From Acephala macrosclerotiorum (Eukaryota > Ascomycota > Leotiomycetes > Helotiales > Mollisiaceae), in NCBI GenBank assembly GCA_014904845.1, contig MU119357.1:1-64000 (forward strand): a DNA stretch of 64,000 nt, written 5' to 3'. The notes below the pieces were generated by a model. That model saw only the letters and a list, made by a program, of their open reading frames with translations, had not been told where the DNA came from and searched no databases. Below, piece by piece: positions 22,148 through 35,117 of the stretch. The translations under genes and the position numbers were made by a program. Numbering within the stretch: the stretch's first letter is position 1; every line of letters starts with the position of its first letter.

Positions 22148-25100
22148 AAATACTTTTTTTTAAAGATTTTTCACGCTTTCGTGAGACTAAAAAAATCTTA
22201 TAAAGTTTTCTTTTTTTTTACTTTTTTTGAGACTTGAAATAATTGCAAATTCGTAGTCATATTTTTCGCTTCTCTGTAAAAATAAAAAATATCTCGCGTA
22301 TATAATTTATACTAAAAAAAAATCTGAAAAATACTGTTTTAATTTCTTTTTTCTAATAATTTTAATATTAACTTCTTATTTTCGTAATCGTAAAATTTCT
22401 ATTTTTCAATCGATTTTTTGTCGTTTTACTAACAATTTCCGTACTTTTTTTTGTATTAATTTACTAATAAAGTTTTAAAGAATTTGAAAAAAAGTAATAA
22501 ATTTTAATATTAGTATAATAATAGAACGTATAAAACTTATCGACGTTAAATACATTTAGTATTTATACGACGCAATTGAATTTAATATATTTAAAAAATA
22601 GAAATATTAATTTTAAAAACTAAAATATCGATTCTATAGATTAATATAGTACTCTAACGAAACTCTATATTAATCTGCGAAAACGAGTATCGATTGAATA
22701 GATTATTTATAATCTCGATTTTATTAATACTATTTTTGCGAAAAACTATTTAAATAATAATTAAAAAATTTTTAATAAAGTATAAAATCGCAAGAAATGT
22801 ACTATTAATAGAATTAAAGTAATTGCGATATTGATAGTAAATAGTATTATTGTATATTGAGATTATTTTTCTCAAAATTGATTTAAGAATAGTGCGTTAT
22901 TAAAGTAAGTAATAAAGATTGATATAATTATCTAAAAATCGAAGATTGTTTTACGATATTATAATTATTTTGTAGAAAAAAAAATTGATTTATTGTTAGA
23001 CTTTTTATTTTATTGTATTTTGAGATAAATATTTGTGAAATGTAATCCGTTTGTAAATTTGATAGTAAAGTATTTCGTGCAAATATATTTGTAATTTTTT
23101 CGACGTATTTCAAAATTTTAAAATCGAGATATTTCTCGTATTACGATTTCTATCAATTTTTTATGTCTCGAGAACGATAAAATCGTACTTTTGAAGTTTT
23201 ATTGATTATTTCGATCAAGTTTTTTATTTTAATTAGTATTTCGTTCGAAATAAAATCGAATAAATTTTTTTTAAATTTTTGAAATATTACTTTTTTTAGA
23301 ATAAGTTTTTTAATATATTTAATAATCGATTTTTACTTTTTTTAAATTTTAATATTAAAAACATTCGCTAGTAAATTCTATAGTATTTTTTGATATTTGT
23401 ATAGTCAATTCAAATCGTTAGTTTTTATAGTATTTATATCGAGAAATAAATTGTATTTTTTGAGAACGGTAATTTTATTAATTTCTACGTTTTTATTTTC
23501 GATTTTTTTATCGATATTTATTGCGTTTATTTTAAGTATTTTTAATCGGTTTTATTTTACTTTAATAAGAATACTAAAAACTGACGAAAGTCGTAAAATA
23601 TTTAAATTAATTACTATGTAATTTGTTGTAGTAATCGATATAATTTGCGTATAGACTTTAAGAATTTTTCTAATTTTTTTTAAAGCGTCGAATTCGTTGT
23701 TATCAATTGTTACGACGTTTAGTTCTTGGAAATAATTAAATCAACGATAAAAGATTAATTTTATCGAGTTTTTGAACGATAAGTATTGTTCGATTTTAAA
23801 TTGTTTCGTAAAATAAAATAGTTCGCTCGTATTATTTTCGATATTTTTTTTGAATTTATATTTTGTATTATTTTTAATATAATTTAAAAAAAGTTTTTTC
23901 GCGAGTTGTAATAAGAGATTATAGTTTTTAATATTGATTTTAATGATTAGTTTCGTGTTTTCGAGTGTTAAAAATTTTGTTATTAAAGCGTTTATTAGTT
24001 TTGATAGGTTTATTAATATGTCGTTTGCAATTTCAATTAATTGAATTGTTGTTAAATATATTTTATAGTTTAGTTTTTGGATTATTTTTATTTTTATTTT
24101 TTGTATTCGTTTTGTTATTTTAAAAGTTTTATTAGTGTTTGATCGAAGTGAGATTGATTTGATTAAAATAAAATTTTACGTTAGTAATTGCGAAATCAAG
24201 ATTAAATGTTCGAATTCGTTTTTGATTTGTTGAATTGGTAAATAGATATAGAGATTATTTAAATTTAAAGTAAATTTGACGTTTTTGAATTTGTTTTTGT
24301 TTAGTTTAATAAGTAGTCGTTTGACGAGAAGTTTTAAATTGTTAGGAAAGTCGTTATGTTTGGTATAAAATTTGTCGATTTAAAATTGAGTGAGTAGTTT
24401 GTTATTAAAGATTTTTCGGTAGATAGTTCGATATTTTTTTGTGTAAAAAAAAAAAACGTTTTGTTGATTTTTTAAAAAATTTTATCGTTTTTTGATTGGA
24501 AAATTTGAGAAATTGAAGTATTAAATTTGTATTTTTTTATTGGGAGAATTTAAGAAATTTTTTTTATATATATTTGAAGAAATTAGTGTATTATAGAAGA
24601 ATTTGATGGAATATTATTAGATTTGAGTAAGGGAATTGATAAAATTGTTGAGAGAATTAGTAAAATGTTTTTGGAATTTAGTAAGAGAATTGAGAAATTG
24701 GATACGAGTAATAGTAAAATCTTTAAAAGATTTATTTTGTATTTGTAATAAAATTTATAGAGTGTTTTGTAATTGAAAACGAATTTATTATTTTTGTTTG
24801 AGATTGAATTGAGAAGAATTAAGTGATAAGCGATATTATTTGGTTTATCGTTTAATAAAAGCGATAAAATGTATCGTTTTTATATATTAAAAATAAGTAG
24901 ATTTTTTTCGAGTTCGATAGAGTTTGTATCGAAGATTAAAAGTTTGCGAACGTTGAAATCGTCGTTATTAGACGCTATATACTATTCTATAGAAATAAAG
25001 CGTACAATGAAATTAAATAATTTTAGTATTAAAAATTGTTATTATTGTTAATAAAATTAAATTATTATAATTATTAAAAATAAAAATATTGTATAAAAAG

Positions 25101-26474
25101 AGATTAAATTAAATAGATTGTAAATAAGCGAGATTACGCTAATAAATAAAGTGAATATAATAAATTCAAAAGTAAAATTTTTCGATTGATTAAAATTATA
25201 CAAATTTCTTTAAATTGATTGTTTTTTTAAGACGATCTCAAAATTTGTGTAATTATTTAATTTTTTGTTATTGAATTCGAGATTAATTTCTTGGACGAGT
25301 ATGTATACAAGTTCGAATTGAGAGTTTTGATACGCGAGTTTCGTATTTTTAGATGAATTCGATTGCGTTTTTGAGTAGTTCGATTTTATACTATTAATTT
25401 TATATGTTATTATAGTTTTTTCATTTGATTAAATACTCGAGATTGTTTTTGTTATTATATTGAGTGTATTTTTTGTCGACGATTTTTTTAAGTTTTTAAG
25501 ATTTTTAATCGTTATTATATTTATCGTTTAAATCGACGTCGATTAATTTTACGATATCTAATTTTAATTTGTTATACGAATTTTTGTTTTTTAATACGAA
25601 ATATAAATAGACGATAGAAATAATTAGATAAATTTTCTAATAAAAAAGTAATTACAATTTATATGTAAAACGATTAACGCGTTTTTTAATAAAAAAAAAA
25701 TCGATTCATTGTTCTATTAGTTTTAGATTTAAATAATCTAAAAAATTGTAATTTTTATAAAATTTGATGTATACTAAATCGTCGATATTTATTGTAAATA
25801 ATTTGTACTTGAAATCGTATCGTTTTTTTAGCGAATATAACGATAAAATTAATAGTCAATTGTACGTTTTATTGATAAAATTTTCAAATAATTTTAAAAA
25901 TATCGAAAAAATTTAATTTATACAAAAATAACAAAATTGTATTCGTTTTACAATCGATAATAATTTCGTTTAAATTAACATTAATAATTATTATAAATAT
26001 ATTATTAATAGTAGTTTAATATAAAATAATATGATTCGTTTATAATTAATCGAAGTAAAATATAATAAAATAGTAAAAACCGATTTCGATTTTTTGTATA
26101 ATTCGTTTTAATAGTCTATTTGTTTGTAAATATCAGACGATAGACATACGTAGTTTTGTATTTATAGACTTAAAAATAGTTCGTCAAAATTCGAAAACGA
26201 ATTTTTTGTTTCGATTAAAAATAATATTATTCGATATTTTTTAATTACAAAATACGAGTATTGTAATTAGAATTTTGATTTAATTTTCGATTGTATATAT
26301 AATGTACTTTAAAATAAGTAGTCTTTTTTTGAAAAATTTGTAAAATATCGATATTAAATAATCGAAAAAATCGAAATTTTCAATTTTTTATAGAGCGATT
26401 ATTTTTACAATTAGAAGATTAAAAATGAAATTAATTGCGATTACTACGAAAAGTTTTAATTCAATACAAATTGA

Positions 26475-26708
26475 TTATAGAAAGTCGTGTATTGAAAATC
26501 GTAGAATTTTGTTGTAAAAATAATTTGAGTAATGGATTAAATATTCGATCAATTTTTTTGTCAATTTACGAATCGCGAAATTCAATAGTTTTTGTTTTAT
26601 TTTCTCGAGATTGAAATAATGTTTATTATAAACTTTCAAAAAAATATCGTAAAATATAATTTTCAAAATGTAAAAACGATTAAAATTTTTGTAGAGAATA
26701 TAGAACAA
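26475..26708 (-). pseudogene. Integrase zinc-binding relic, copy B
   Basis: A 77-codon open stretch includes KLTKKLIEYLIHYSNYFYNK, ILRFSIHDFL, matching the fungal gypsy integrase pattern in which H-C-x2-C-Q-x-N-K-T-x-R is expected. The two cysteines are tyrosines (TGC or TGT to TAC or TAT), as RIP on the template strand would give. Not functional. Confidence 0.7.
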
Positions 26709-27592
26709 TAAATTATTTTACAAGAAAAAAAAAAAACTATTGATTTAAACTTTTTAAAAAATTAATTTATTTTTTTTTTAATCGAAAAACTTTAAATCTT
26801 ATAAAAATAACGATTTTTAGTGTAATTTTCTACAAATCGTAATTTATACTTTAAATCAATAATGATTTTCGAGAACAAATAAAAATTATTTAAAGTATTA
26901 TTTTTAAAAACATTTCTTAAGAATATGATTTTAAATTTGTTTAAAATATCGAGTATAATATTTAATTTCTTAGAAATATATCTCATTTCGAAATTGAATT
27001 AAAAAAAGTATTCAAAAGTCGTAACAAATCTTATATTAATTTTAATAGTATTAAAAGTAAATAAAAAGATTTAATTATAAATATTTCTTATTACTAAATA
27101 ATTTGTTAAAACTTGAATAAAGCGCTTATTACTTTGAATTATAATTCGAAGTTTTTTACAAATATATACCAAATATATTACTTCGAATTCGATAGAGTAA
27201 TAATATTTTTTGACGAAAAAAATTAATTTATTTAAAAATAATACGAATTAAATCGTAGAGACTAATAAATTGAAGAAATTTAAAATCAAAATATAATTTT
27301 TTTTGAAATAAAAAACTATAATTCTAAAGTCGTTTTTAAAAGTATCGATTTTAAAAAAAAAAGATTTATTTGAATCGTAATAAATTAATATACGTTTGTT
27401 TAACAAATAAATTTAAAGATTTTTTTACGATGTTTTTTTTTGATTCATAGATTTTTATGTAGTACGCGTACCAAAAAATTTTTTCTTTGTTTTTCTCGTG
27501 ATTTTTTACTCTTTTTTTTGTGTAAATATTTGTATTTTATATTATTATAGTAGTTTCAATATTTGCGCGTAAAACGATATATAAAATCGAAA

Positions 27593-27892
27593 TCAATTTA
27601 TTATTTTTAAATATATTTTTAAAGATTTTAAAATCTCGAAAAAAATGAAATTTTTAATTACTATTATTCGTTTTTCGATCGTAAATATTTCAAATTTGTT
27701 TATACGATGATCAAAGAAGTAAATCGATGAATATTTTAAAAAAGACTTTGATAAAAACAAATATAAACGCATTTTTGCGAATAAAATAAATATTTCGCGT
27801 AAGTATTGAAAGTAATCTTTTGACGTTTTTGAGAAAATGATTATATTATTAATAAAAACTTTAACGAAATAACGATATAATCGAAATTTCAA
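27593..27892 (-). pseudogene. Reverse transcriptase relic, copy B
   Basis: A 99-codon stretch reads RYFVKVFINNIIIFSKTSKD, then an REIFILFAKMRLYLFLSKSF segment. This follows the Ty3/gypsy RT palm motif (Y-I-D-D-I-x-I-F-S-K-T) and the downstream L-x-L-x-x-x-K-C-x-F region. The catalytic Asp pair is Asn-Asn here (GAY to AAY), abolishing polymerase activity. The former LGH motif is FDH. Confidence 0.8.
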
Positions 27893-30800
27893 GTTTATAA
27901 TTCGTTGAACGTGAATAAAAAAGTTTTTAAAACTTTAAAGAATTATTTTGAAACGTTTCAAATCGCGATAATTAATAATAGTAAATTTATTTCGATAATT
28001 TTCTCGAGTTAAAAATTAATAAAAGAATTTTAACTCGTCGATAATCGTAATATAAATTATATTTTTAAAAGTTTTTATAATCTTTTTTTAGCGCGATATC
28101 GAATACGCGTCGAAAATCGTCGTTTTGTTGATAAGTTTTATATCGATAATAAAATAAAAATATAGTTTGCTTTTGATTATTTTTCAAATTATAAATATAA
28201 AATAATTAAATTATTTATTCGAATTTGTTTTTGTTATATATAGTATCGAATATTTCGTTGATAATTTTTTAGTTTTTTGTGTTAATAAAATATTTATTGT
28301 CGACGATTTTCATATTTTGTCAATTTTCGATTAATAAAACGAGTATATATAATTCAAATAAAAAATCGATAAAATTTTTATCAATTTAATAAATTGTAAA
28401 CTCGTCGATCAAAATCTCGAATTGAATTACGAACTTTAAATTTATAGCGTATATATAAACGCTATTATTTAATACGATTTTTAAAACGTCGATTAATTTA
28501 GTAATACTACTAAAAAATGATTAATTATTGTTTAGTGTTTCTCTATTTGCGAATGTAATAATTTCGTTCGAGTTTTACTCGTTTTCGTTCGAAATTAATT
28601 CGATTATATAGTAATCGTTTTTCTCGTATTTTTAGTATATTTTTAATTTGATTTTTCGTTTGATTAGTAAATCGATAAAATTTGAATTTATAACGATAAC
28701 GAAGTTTACTTTATCTACGATAACGTCGTAAGTACGTACGTATTGAATATTAAATATAAATTGACGATTTTTAAATAGTAAAAAGTATATAATTAGTATT
28801 ACAACGATTTCTCGAAGTAAAACTACAATATTTTTCGCGTATAGAGTTTTCTTTTTGATACGAAAGTCTTTTATAAGAACTCGAATTAATATAATTAAAT
28901 TTTCGTATAAATCGATGATAAATGTACAGTTTTTATAGTCTAATTTTTTTTAGTGTAAATACAAAAATTCGTTGTTCAAAAGAAGTTTAAAATCGAAATT
29001 TTTAGTTATTTATATATGAATCTTAATTTTATTAAATACGTTTTATTTTTTAATTATTTTGAGTATATATATTGTAAAAATAATTCGTTTATTGAATTTT
29101 ATTAATTCGTCGATTTTTAAAATTGTAATTGATTCGAATTTGTCGATAAATAAATTTGATGTAAATTGTATCTATTTTTTATCGATTAAAAAACGAAAAT
29201 AATTAAAATCGATATATATTTTATATAATTCGTTATCTATTTTCAATTTAATTTTTATTATCGCATATATATATTTTACTATAAAATTATTCGAAGTTTC
29301 CATGAAAACTATTTTAATAAATCGTTAAAACGAGAAATTGTTTATTATAAGTAATTAAATCAAGAAAATTGTTTTTTATTCGCTATATTTACTAATTTCT
29401 CGTGTATTATTAGTATTGTATTTACCGATTTCTTCGATTTCTAATAAAAAAATTTAGTGAAATTCTTCAATTTCCAATAAAAAAATTTGATAAAATTTTT
29501 TAGTTTTTAGTAGAAAAATTTAATAAAATCGATCGATATTGTAAAAATTCTTATAAATATATTTAAATAATTAAATTCTCGATAAAATTTTTTTTTCGTA
29601 TTTACAACAAAAAATTTCTTTAATAATACCAATGAAATAAATTGTATTAATAATAATCTTTTTTTCGATTAAAATCTCGAATTACATTGAATTGAAATCT
29701 AATTTTTCAATAAAAAAATATCTTTGTTTTTCTAGTTTTTTATTATAATTAATTTTAATTTCTATAGAAATATCGTAAAAATCGTTATCGATCCAATATA
29801 CGTCGTCGTATTAATAATATCGTTTGAATCTATAATTATTATTATTAGATCTTTACTAATTCTCGTAAAAGTTTGATTTGTAAATAAATTTGTTGTTTTC
29901 GATTTTTTCGAATTTTATTATCGATATTAATAACGTGAGTTTAAATTTTAGTAATAATAAAATAAATTTTTGTAGTAATTTTTTATTATTAATTGATTTG
30001 TTTTATTGGAAAATTTAATTGAAAAAAAAAAATTAATGAAAGTTTATATAAAATATAAAAGATTTAAATTGCGATTTAAATTGCTTTGAATTTTAACGAG
30101 AAATTGAATTGAAATTATTTAATTTTTTGAGTTCGAAATCGCGTTTATTATTATTGTTAAATTTGATAGAGTGTTTTTTTTTTTTTAAGTTGTTTTTTTA
30201 GATTTATATTTTTATCGTTGTTTGTTTTATAAAATCTTTAATTGAAATTGTTTCAATTGGTATCGAAAGAAGTATACGAAGTTTTGAATTTATATTGTTA
30301 AAGATTTAAAATAATTGTTAAATAAATTTGTTAAAATTTATTGTTTTCGTAGTACGAATAATATTTAATATGTATTTTCGAACGTTTTTTTTATCGCGAG
30401 CGTTATTTTTTGAATATATTTGCTTTGAAAATTTGTATAGAGTCGTAATTGAAATTATTTTGAATTTGCGAGTAAATGTATCGATTTATATAGAGACGTT
30501 ATTTTGATTGAATTTAAAACTTTTTTTTTCGAGTTCGAATAATTCGTTAAAGTATTATATTAAGATTGTATTATGGAAACAAATATAGAAATTTTGTTTG
30601 ATGATTGAAGTGCGTAGTTTGATAGTACTATTTTTAATTTGGTTTACGAAGAGATAAATATCGCGCTAATAAATATTTTATTCGATTGTAATATAGTTAT
30701 TTTTATTGTAAGAAAAATTTAAATTTGAATCAAAGTAATTTATGTTTTTTAGTTTTTATTTTGTATTGATAAAATTTTTATTGGTAAAATTTCGATTATT

Positions 30801-31633
30801 ATTATTATTATTACGATCGCAATTGGAAGTGTAGCGTTTATTATTGTTATTATCGCGAGTAAAAATGTGACGTTTATTATCGTTTGCTATGTTTCGCATT
30901 TGAGTTTAAAGAGTAGTAAAGATAATATTTTGTATTTGTATTAATATTTCGAGTGTAAAATTATTTTATTGGTTATTGTAATCGTTATTTTCGATTTCGA
31001 GTATTTCGAGTAATAAATTAATCATTTTTTTAAGTATTTTTTTTCGATATGTGAAATTGAAATTGTGTATTTTTTTTGTGATATTACTTGAAAGAATCGT
31101 ACGAGATTAATGTTTTATTTTAAATTTTAAAAAAATCGAGTACTTTTTTCTCGTGACGTTGAGATTTTTAAAGTTTTTAGAGTTGTTTTTTTTTTTATTT
31201 TTAAATGTGTATTTCGATTTTCGAGTTAATATAATGATTTTGACGATTATAATAAATTTTTTAAAAATCGTATTAAAATTAGTTTTATTTTGAATTTATA
31301 CGTTCGAAATAAAAATGTTTTTTAGTTTTATCGAGATTTTTATATTTCGTGAAATCGAAATAATTTTAAAGACAAAATTAAAACGAAATAAATGAGAGTT
31401 CGAAAAGTATTAAATAATAAATTGAATAATTTCGATAGTTTGAGATTCGAAATCGCTAGTGTATTTGTGTTTGATTCGTTGAAACTCTTGAAAGTCGTAT
31501 GCGATCTCGACGATGTTTTGTGCGATTAGTATATTAATTATTAAGAGGTAAAACGACGAGTAAAAAACCGTTGAAATCGCGTTTTGAAACAAATATAAAG
31601 TCTTAAAACGAATAAATTGGTATTGCTACTATT

Positions 31634-31763
31634 TGTTAGAAAAGTAGTGTGTATAGTAAAGGATGATCTATTCTGTAAAGCTACGACATGAGAATTAGAT
31701 TTGATAGATTATACTAAACTAGACTAAACTATATTATTTGACTTCGAGTCTTTTCACGTAATA
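31634..31763 (-). repeat. 5' LTR of retroelement copy B
   Basis: 130 bp and the least mutated LTR in the window. On the plus strand it starts TGTTAGAAAAGTAGTGTG and ends TTTTCACGTAATA. It aligns without gaps to 22018-22147, with differences mostly of transition type. Confidence 0.9.
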
Positions 31764-33100
31764 ATTACGTTTTATTTTGTAATTACAAATTTTAAATTCG
31801 AAAAATAAAATATTTAATATTTTTAATTTTATTTAATATTATAATTTATAAAATTAAATATAAAATTTTAATTATTTTTTATTAATATAATATATATTTA
31901 TCGAACTCGTTATTTATTTTTTTGATTATATTATAAAATTTTTAATATTAATTTTTTCGTTTTTTTTGAATATTAAATTAAATATTATTAAAATTTTAAT
32001 AACGTATTTTTAAAATCTCGAAATTTAATACAAAAAATATAATTAATTTTATTTTTAAAAATATTTTTTTAAATTTTAATTATTAAATAATTAAAAAATT
32101 ATAATATAATTATAAATATTAATATAAAAATACTATTTATTATTTTAATATATTTATATATTATTTTATTTCGATTTATTTTTATTAAAAAACGTAAATA
32201 ATAAAATATTTTTAAAATAAAAATCTCGAAAAAAATTTTATATTTCAATATAATTTTTTTTTAGAATTATTAATTGTTTAAAAATCGATTATTTTTTGAT
32301 ATTTATTTTTAATAATTTTATTAAAATCGAATTTTATAATATTAAAAATATATAATTTATATTATAAAATTAAAAAAGTTTGTATTTAATTTAATATTAA
32401 TTTATTTAAATTCGTTAATTTTTAAAATTAATTTCGAAATTTATATAATTTAAAAAAAGTTTTATTTCAATTTTAAAATATTTTATTTATTTTATATTAA
32501 TTAAAAATTTCGATCGCGTATTATAAATAGTTTTTGAAGTTATTATTTTTATTTAATATATTTTATAACGTAAAAAAAAATTATAAAAAATAAAAAATAT
32601 TAATTTATAATTAAAATAAATAGTAAAATATTAATTTTTTTAATTATTTTATATTAAAAAACTTTTAAAAATAATAATAAAAATAAATATTAATAAACTT
32701 TAAAAAATTAATTATAATTTTTATTTTATCGAAGTTATATTTTAAAATATTAATAAATATAATACGCAAAATTTTTAAATTTATATTTATTTTATTAATA
32801 AAATAAAAACTTTATTTAAAAATAATTCGAAAAAAAAAATTTTTAATTTATTAATTCGACGAATTTTAAAATAATTTATAATTTAAATTTTAATATTAAT
32901 ATTCGTTAAATTTAAATTTTATAATAAAATTTGTTTTAATGTAAATATTTAAAATATAAATATATTGCGATTATCGTATTAAACTTATATATATCATATA
33001 ATTAAAAAAACGTAAAATACGTTTTTTTATTCGTAAAAAATACGAAAAAATAAAAAAAAGAGATTAATAAAACAAAAATAAAAATAAGTAGTGTATTTTA
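31764..33100. other. AT-rich relic right of copy B
   Basis: Continuation of the older AT-rich block split by copy B. Near 33004-33030 there is a perfect short hairpin (AAAAAACGTA / TACGTTTTTT) close to the block's right edge. No coding content. Confidence 0.5.
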
Positions 33101-33542
33101 GGATTCTCTTGTCTTATTAAAGTGCACGTAGTAAAATAATAATTGGTAATTGTATTAATTTAAGTGTAGTATCGATAACTCCTATTTATCGAATTTCAAA
33201 TCTTTCAACGTCTGGAAGTGACGTGAAAACCAGGAGAGATCCTTCGGTTTGGATGATCTGAGACAGCTAGTTTCGGAGGTCCCGCAATAAAGTACGAGAT
33301 CATCCTATCTTCGCTAGGACGGTGAGAGATCGGTAGTGGACGAAGCCAGTTCGCTTACGCTCCCTTGCGGGTTCCTAGCTTAGCCTAAGACAATCGTCGG
33401 ACAAAGTAGCGACTAAGACCGCTGAATCCGGGGGGCATCACATCTAACACTGCATTTGAGCTATAAAACAAAGTCCAAATATCCCATATCTCAAAATTTC
33501 ACCATACCCAATCTTTAATTCTAGACACATTGCACAGAGTTT
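33101..33542. other. Block boundary and 3' flank of secreted-protein gene
   Basis: Composition returns to normal over 33080-33200. No gene is recognised; the stretch ends at the stop codon of the minus-strand gene next to it. Confidence 0.35.
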
Positions 33543-34315
33543 TCAACGCAGGTTCGCCCTTCCATCCTTCTTTTGTCCTCCACCTCCACCACCATTTCCA
33601 TCACTCGTCTCATTTTTCCCACCTCCACTTCGACCACTACTCGTCTCATTCTTCCCAAAACCAGGCTCAGTCCCATTCCAAATCATCCCAGGCCACCCCT
33701 TCCCACCCCCAATATCCCCAGTAGGAGAAGGCCGGGGATTATGTGTATGCGTATGTGGCTTCTTATGCATTTTAGTTGGAGAAGGACGAGGAGAGCGTGT
33801 TCGCTCTGCTGGAAGTGGAAGTCGAGTTTTAGAATCTGGTCCCCAGCCTAGCTGACCAGTTGGACTCGGCCCTAAACTTTTCATCGGCTGCTTCCCATTC
33901 CCATCCCCACCGCCACCATCGCCACCTCCAAACTTCCCGGTTGGCGAAGGCTCGGGGCGCTTGACGGGTGCAGAAGGCTTCCCGCCTTCATCACCACCTT
34001 TTCCTCTACCTGTAGCTTCAGGGCGCGAACTGGATGTTGGTAGTGTCTTAGGAGTTTTGTCATTCCCAGGTCTAGGACCGCCGAAGAGATCTGGACCGGG
34101 TGGGTTGTTACCTCCATGCCCTGAGCTGGGCCCGTCCTTTCGGTGTAGATCGGCATGATTCGCGAGTCTGAGGTTTAGTGACTCGTGCCTGGTAGCTCAT
34201 GTTAGCATGCTTCGTCCAAGGAGGTAGAAAGTCTGAGTTTTTACTTCTGGACTGCTGGAAGAGCAGATGCGGTGGTGAGGAGGAAGAGCAGGACGTTGGC
34301 GAGGGCGAACTTCAT
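33543..34315 (-). CDS. Secreted Gly/Pro-rich protein with PSPT repeats
   Basis: Two exons (34245-34315 and 33543-34188) joined by a 56 bp intron with a CTAAC branch point encode 238 residues. The N terminus is a textbook signal peptide (MKFALANVLLFLLTTASA, cleavage before LPAVQ). The mature protein is low-complexity, rich in Gly, Pro, Ser and Lys, with four PSPT motifs at about residues 104, 131, 159 and 177, three followed by Gly and then a Gly-rich spacer. A Lys-Arg pair (about 100-101) immediately precedes the first motif and could be a Kex2 site; the others lack a dibasic site directly before them. There are N-x-T/S sequons near the C terminus (NGT, NET twice). No known enzyme domain. It may be a wall or matrix protein or a processed-repeat secreted peptide; function is not assignable. 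Confidence 0.75.
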
Positions 34316-34695
34316 CTCGAAGGTTGATGATGATAGTTGCTTGGACTGGATCGAACTTCGTGAAGATGCCGAGGCCAGACCAAAAACTTCTTGGAGTCGG
34401 GTCGAGATATACTCCTAGCCGCGTCAGCACATGCCAGACTGCATTCCTGGTGGAATTGCCACCTCGTCAGCACGCCTCTCCCAATAATCCAAACTTCAAC
34501 GTGTATGCGTAACAAAGCTCTCTTCACCAATTTGCACTCGCTAACTTGTCATTCAGAAACTGATTGAAATGAGACAAAGGAGGTATCTTGAAATGGTCAC
34601 AAAACATTACATTCAAACCCAATCAGCAGGCATCTCTAAACAAATCATCAATCATAACTCACAATTCATGGCCCCCACCCCTACACAATCCCTCT
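34316..34695. other. Intergenic, promoter of secreted-protein gene
   Basis: Noncoding between two minus-strand secreted-protein genes. No distinct motif recognised. Confidence 0.4.
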
Positions 34696-35117
34696 CTAGC
34701 CCCTCTTTGCCGCCTTCGTAGCACCCTTAGCATTCTTCGCTGCTCCATTCCCAGCAGCTGCATCAGTTCCTGCCGCAGCACCAGCACCAGCACCAGCAGC
34801 TCCCTTCGCCTTCCCACCAGCCTTCAATCCATTGGCGACTTGACCAACAATTGCTCCAGCGATGGGTATGCCTTTGAGTCCATCAGCAACTTGGCCGGCG
34901 ATGTTCCCGGCTGTTGAGACGCCGCTGTCTGCAGCTGCTGCATTTGCGCGGATTTCGAGGTTGGTCAGCCGTTTGCTGATTTGTGTCAGTGTTAAAGGAG
35001 ATGGGGTAGAGGGGGGAAATGAAAGAGAGGTAAGTGGAGTGACGTACGAGGAAATTGTGGGGATAGCTGATGCTGTTGCCAGGAGGCAGAGAGCGATGGT
35101 TGATACCTGATTTGCAT
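34696..35117 (-). CDS. Small secreted Ala/Gly-rich protein (start uncertain)
   Basis: Exon 2 (34696-34975) encodes LTNLEIRANAAAADSG, then two related units (GQVADGLKGIPIAGA and GQVANGLKAGGKAKG), then an Ala/Gly/Lys tail ending KAAKRG. A 72 bp intron (GTACGT to ATCAG) precedes it. Exon 1 encodes a clear signal peptide core, STIALCLLATASAIPTISS. The obvious ATG (35115-35117, MQI, in good context) is one base out of frame with that core, so the model fails by one nucleotide. A one-base deletion, a sequencing error or an unrecognised upstream exon are the options. The family is not recognised; the repeated GQVA-GLK unit suggests an amphipathic helix pair. Confidence 0.55.

Larger units (their letters stand above)
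22018..31763 (-). mobile_element. RIP-degenerated Ty3/gypsy LTR retrotransposon, copy B
   Basis: Length is 9746 bp, bounded by two 130 bp LTRs and flanked by ATTAT (22013-22017) and ATTAC (31764-31768), a 5 bp target duplication differing by one C-to-T. Coding is on the minus strand: the 5' LTR is at 31634-31763, the RT relic at 27593-27892, the integrase relic at 26475-26708 and the 3' LTR at 22018-22147. The RT-then-integrase order indicates Ty3/gypsy rather than Ty1/copia. A purine-rich tract (AAAAAAAAG on the coding strand) lies just inside the 3' LTR and could be the polypurine tract. No TGG-starting primer-binding site is evident next to the 5' LTR. The stretch at 23200-24850 still aligns with copy A (about 6400-6950), so the element carries a long 3' region of unknown coding content. 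No functional frame remains. Confidence 0.9.

Noticed and set aside
31620..31634. tRNA primer-binding site next to the 5' LTR of copy B
   Set aside because: The coding strand after the LTR lacks a TGG-starting match to a tRNA 3' end; it could be mutated away or the element could be self-primed.
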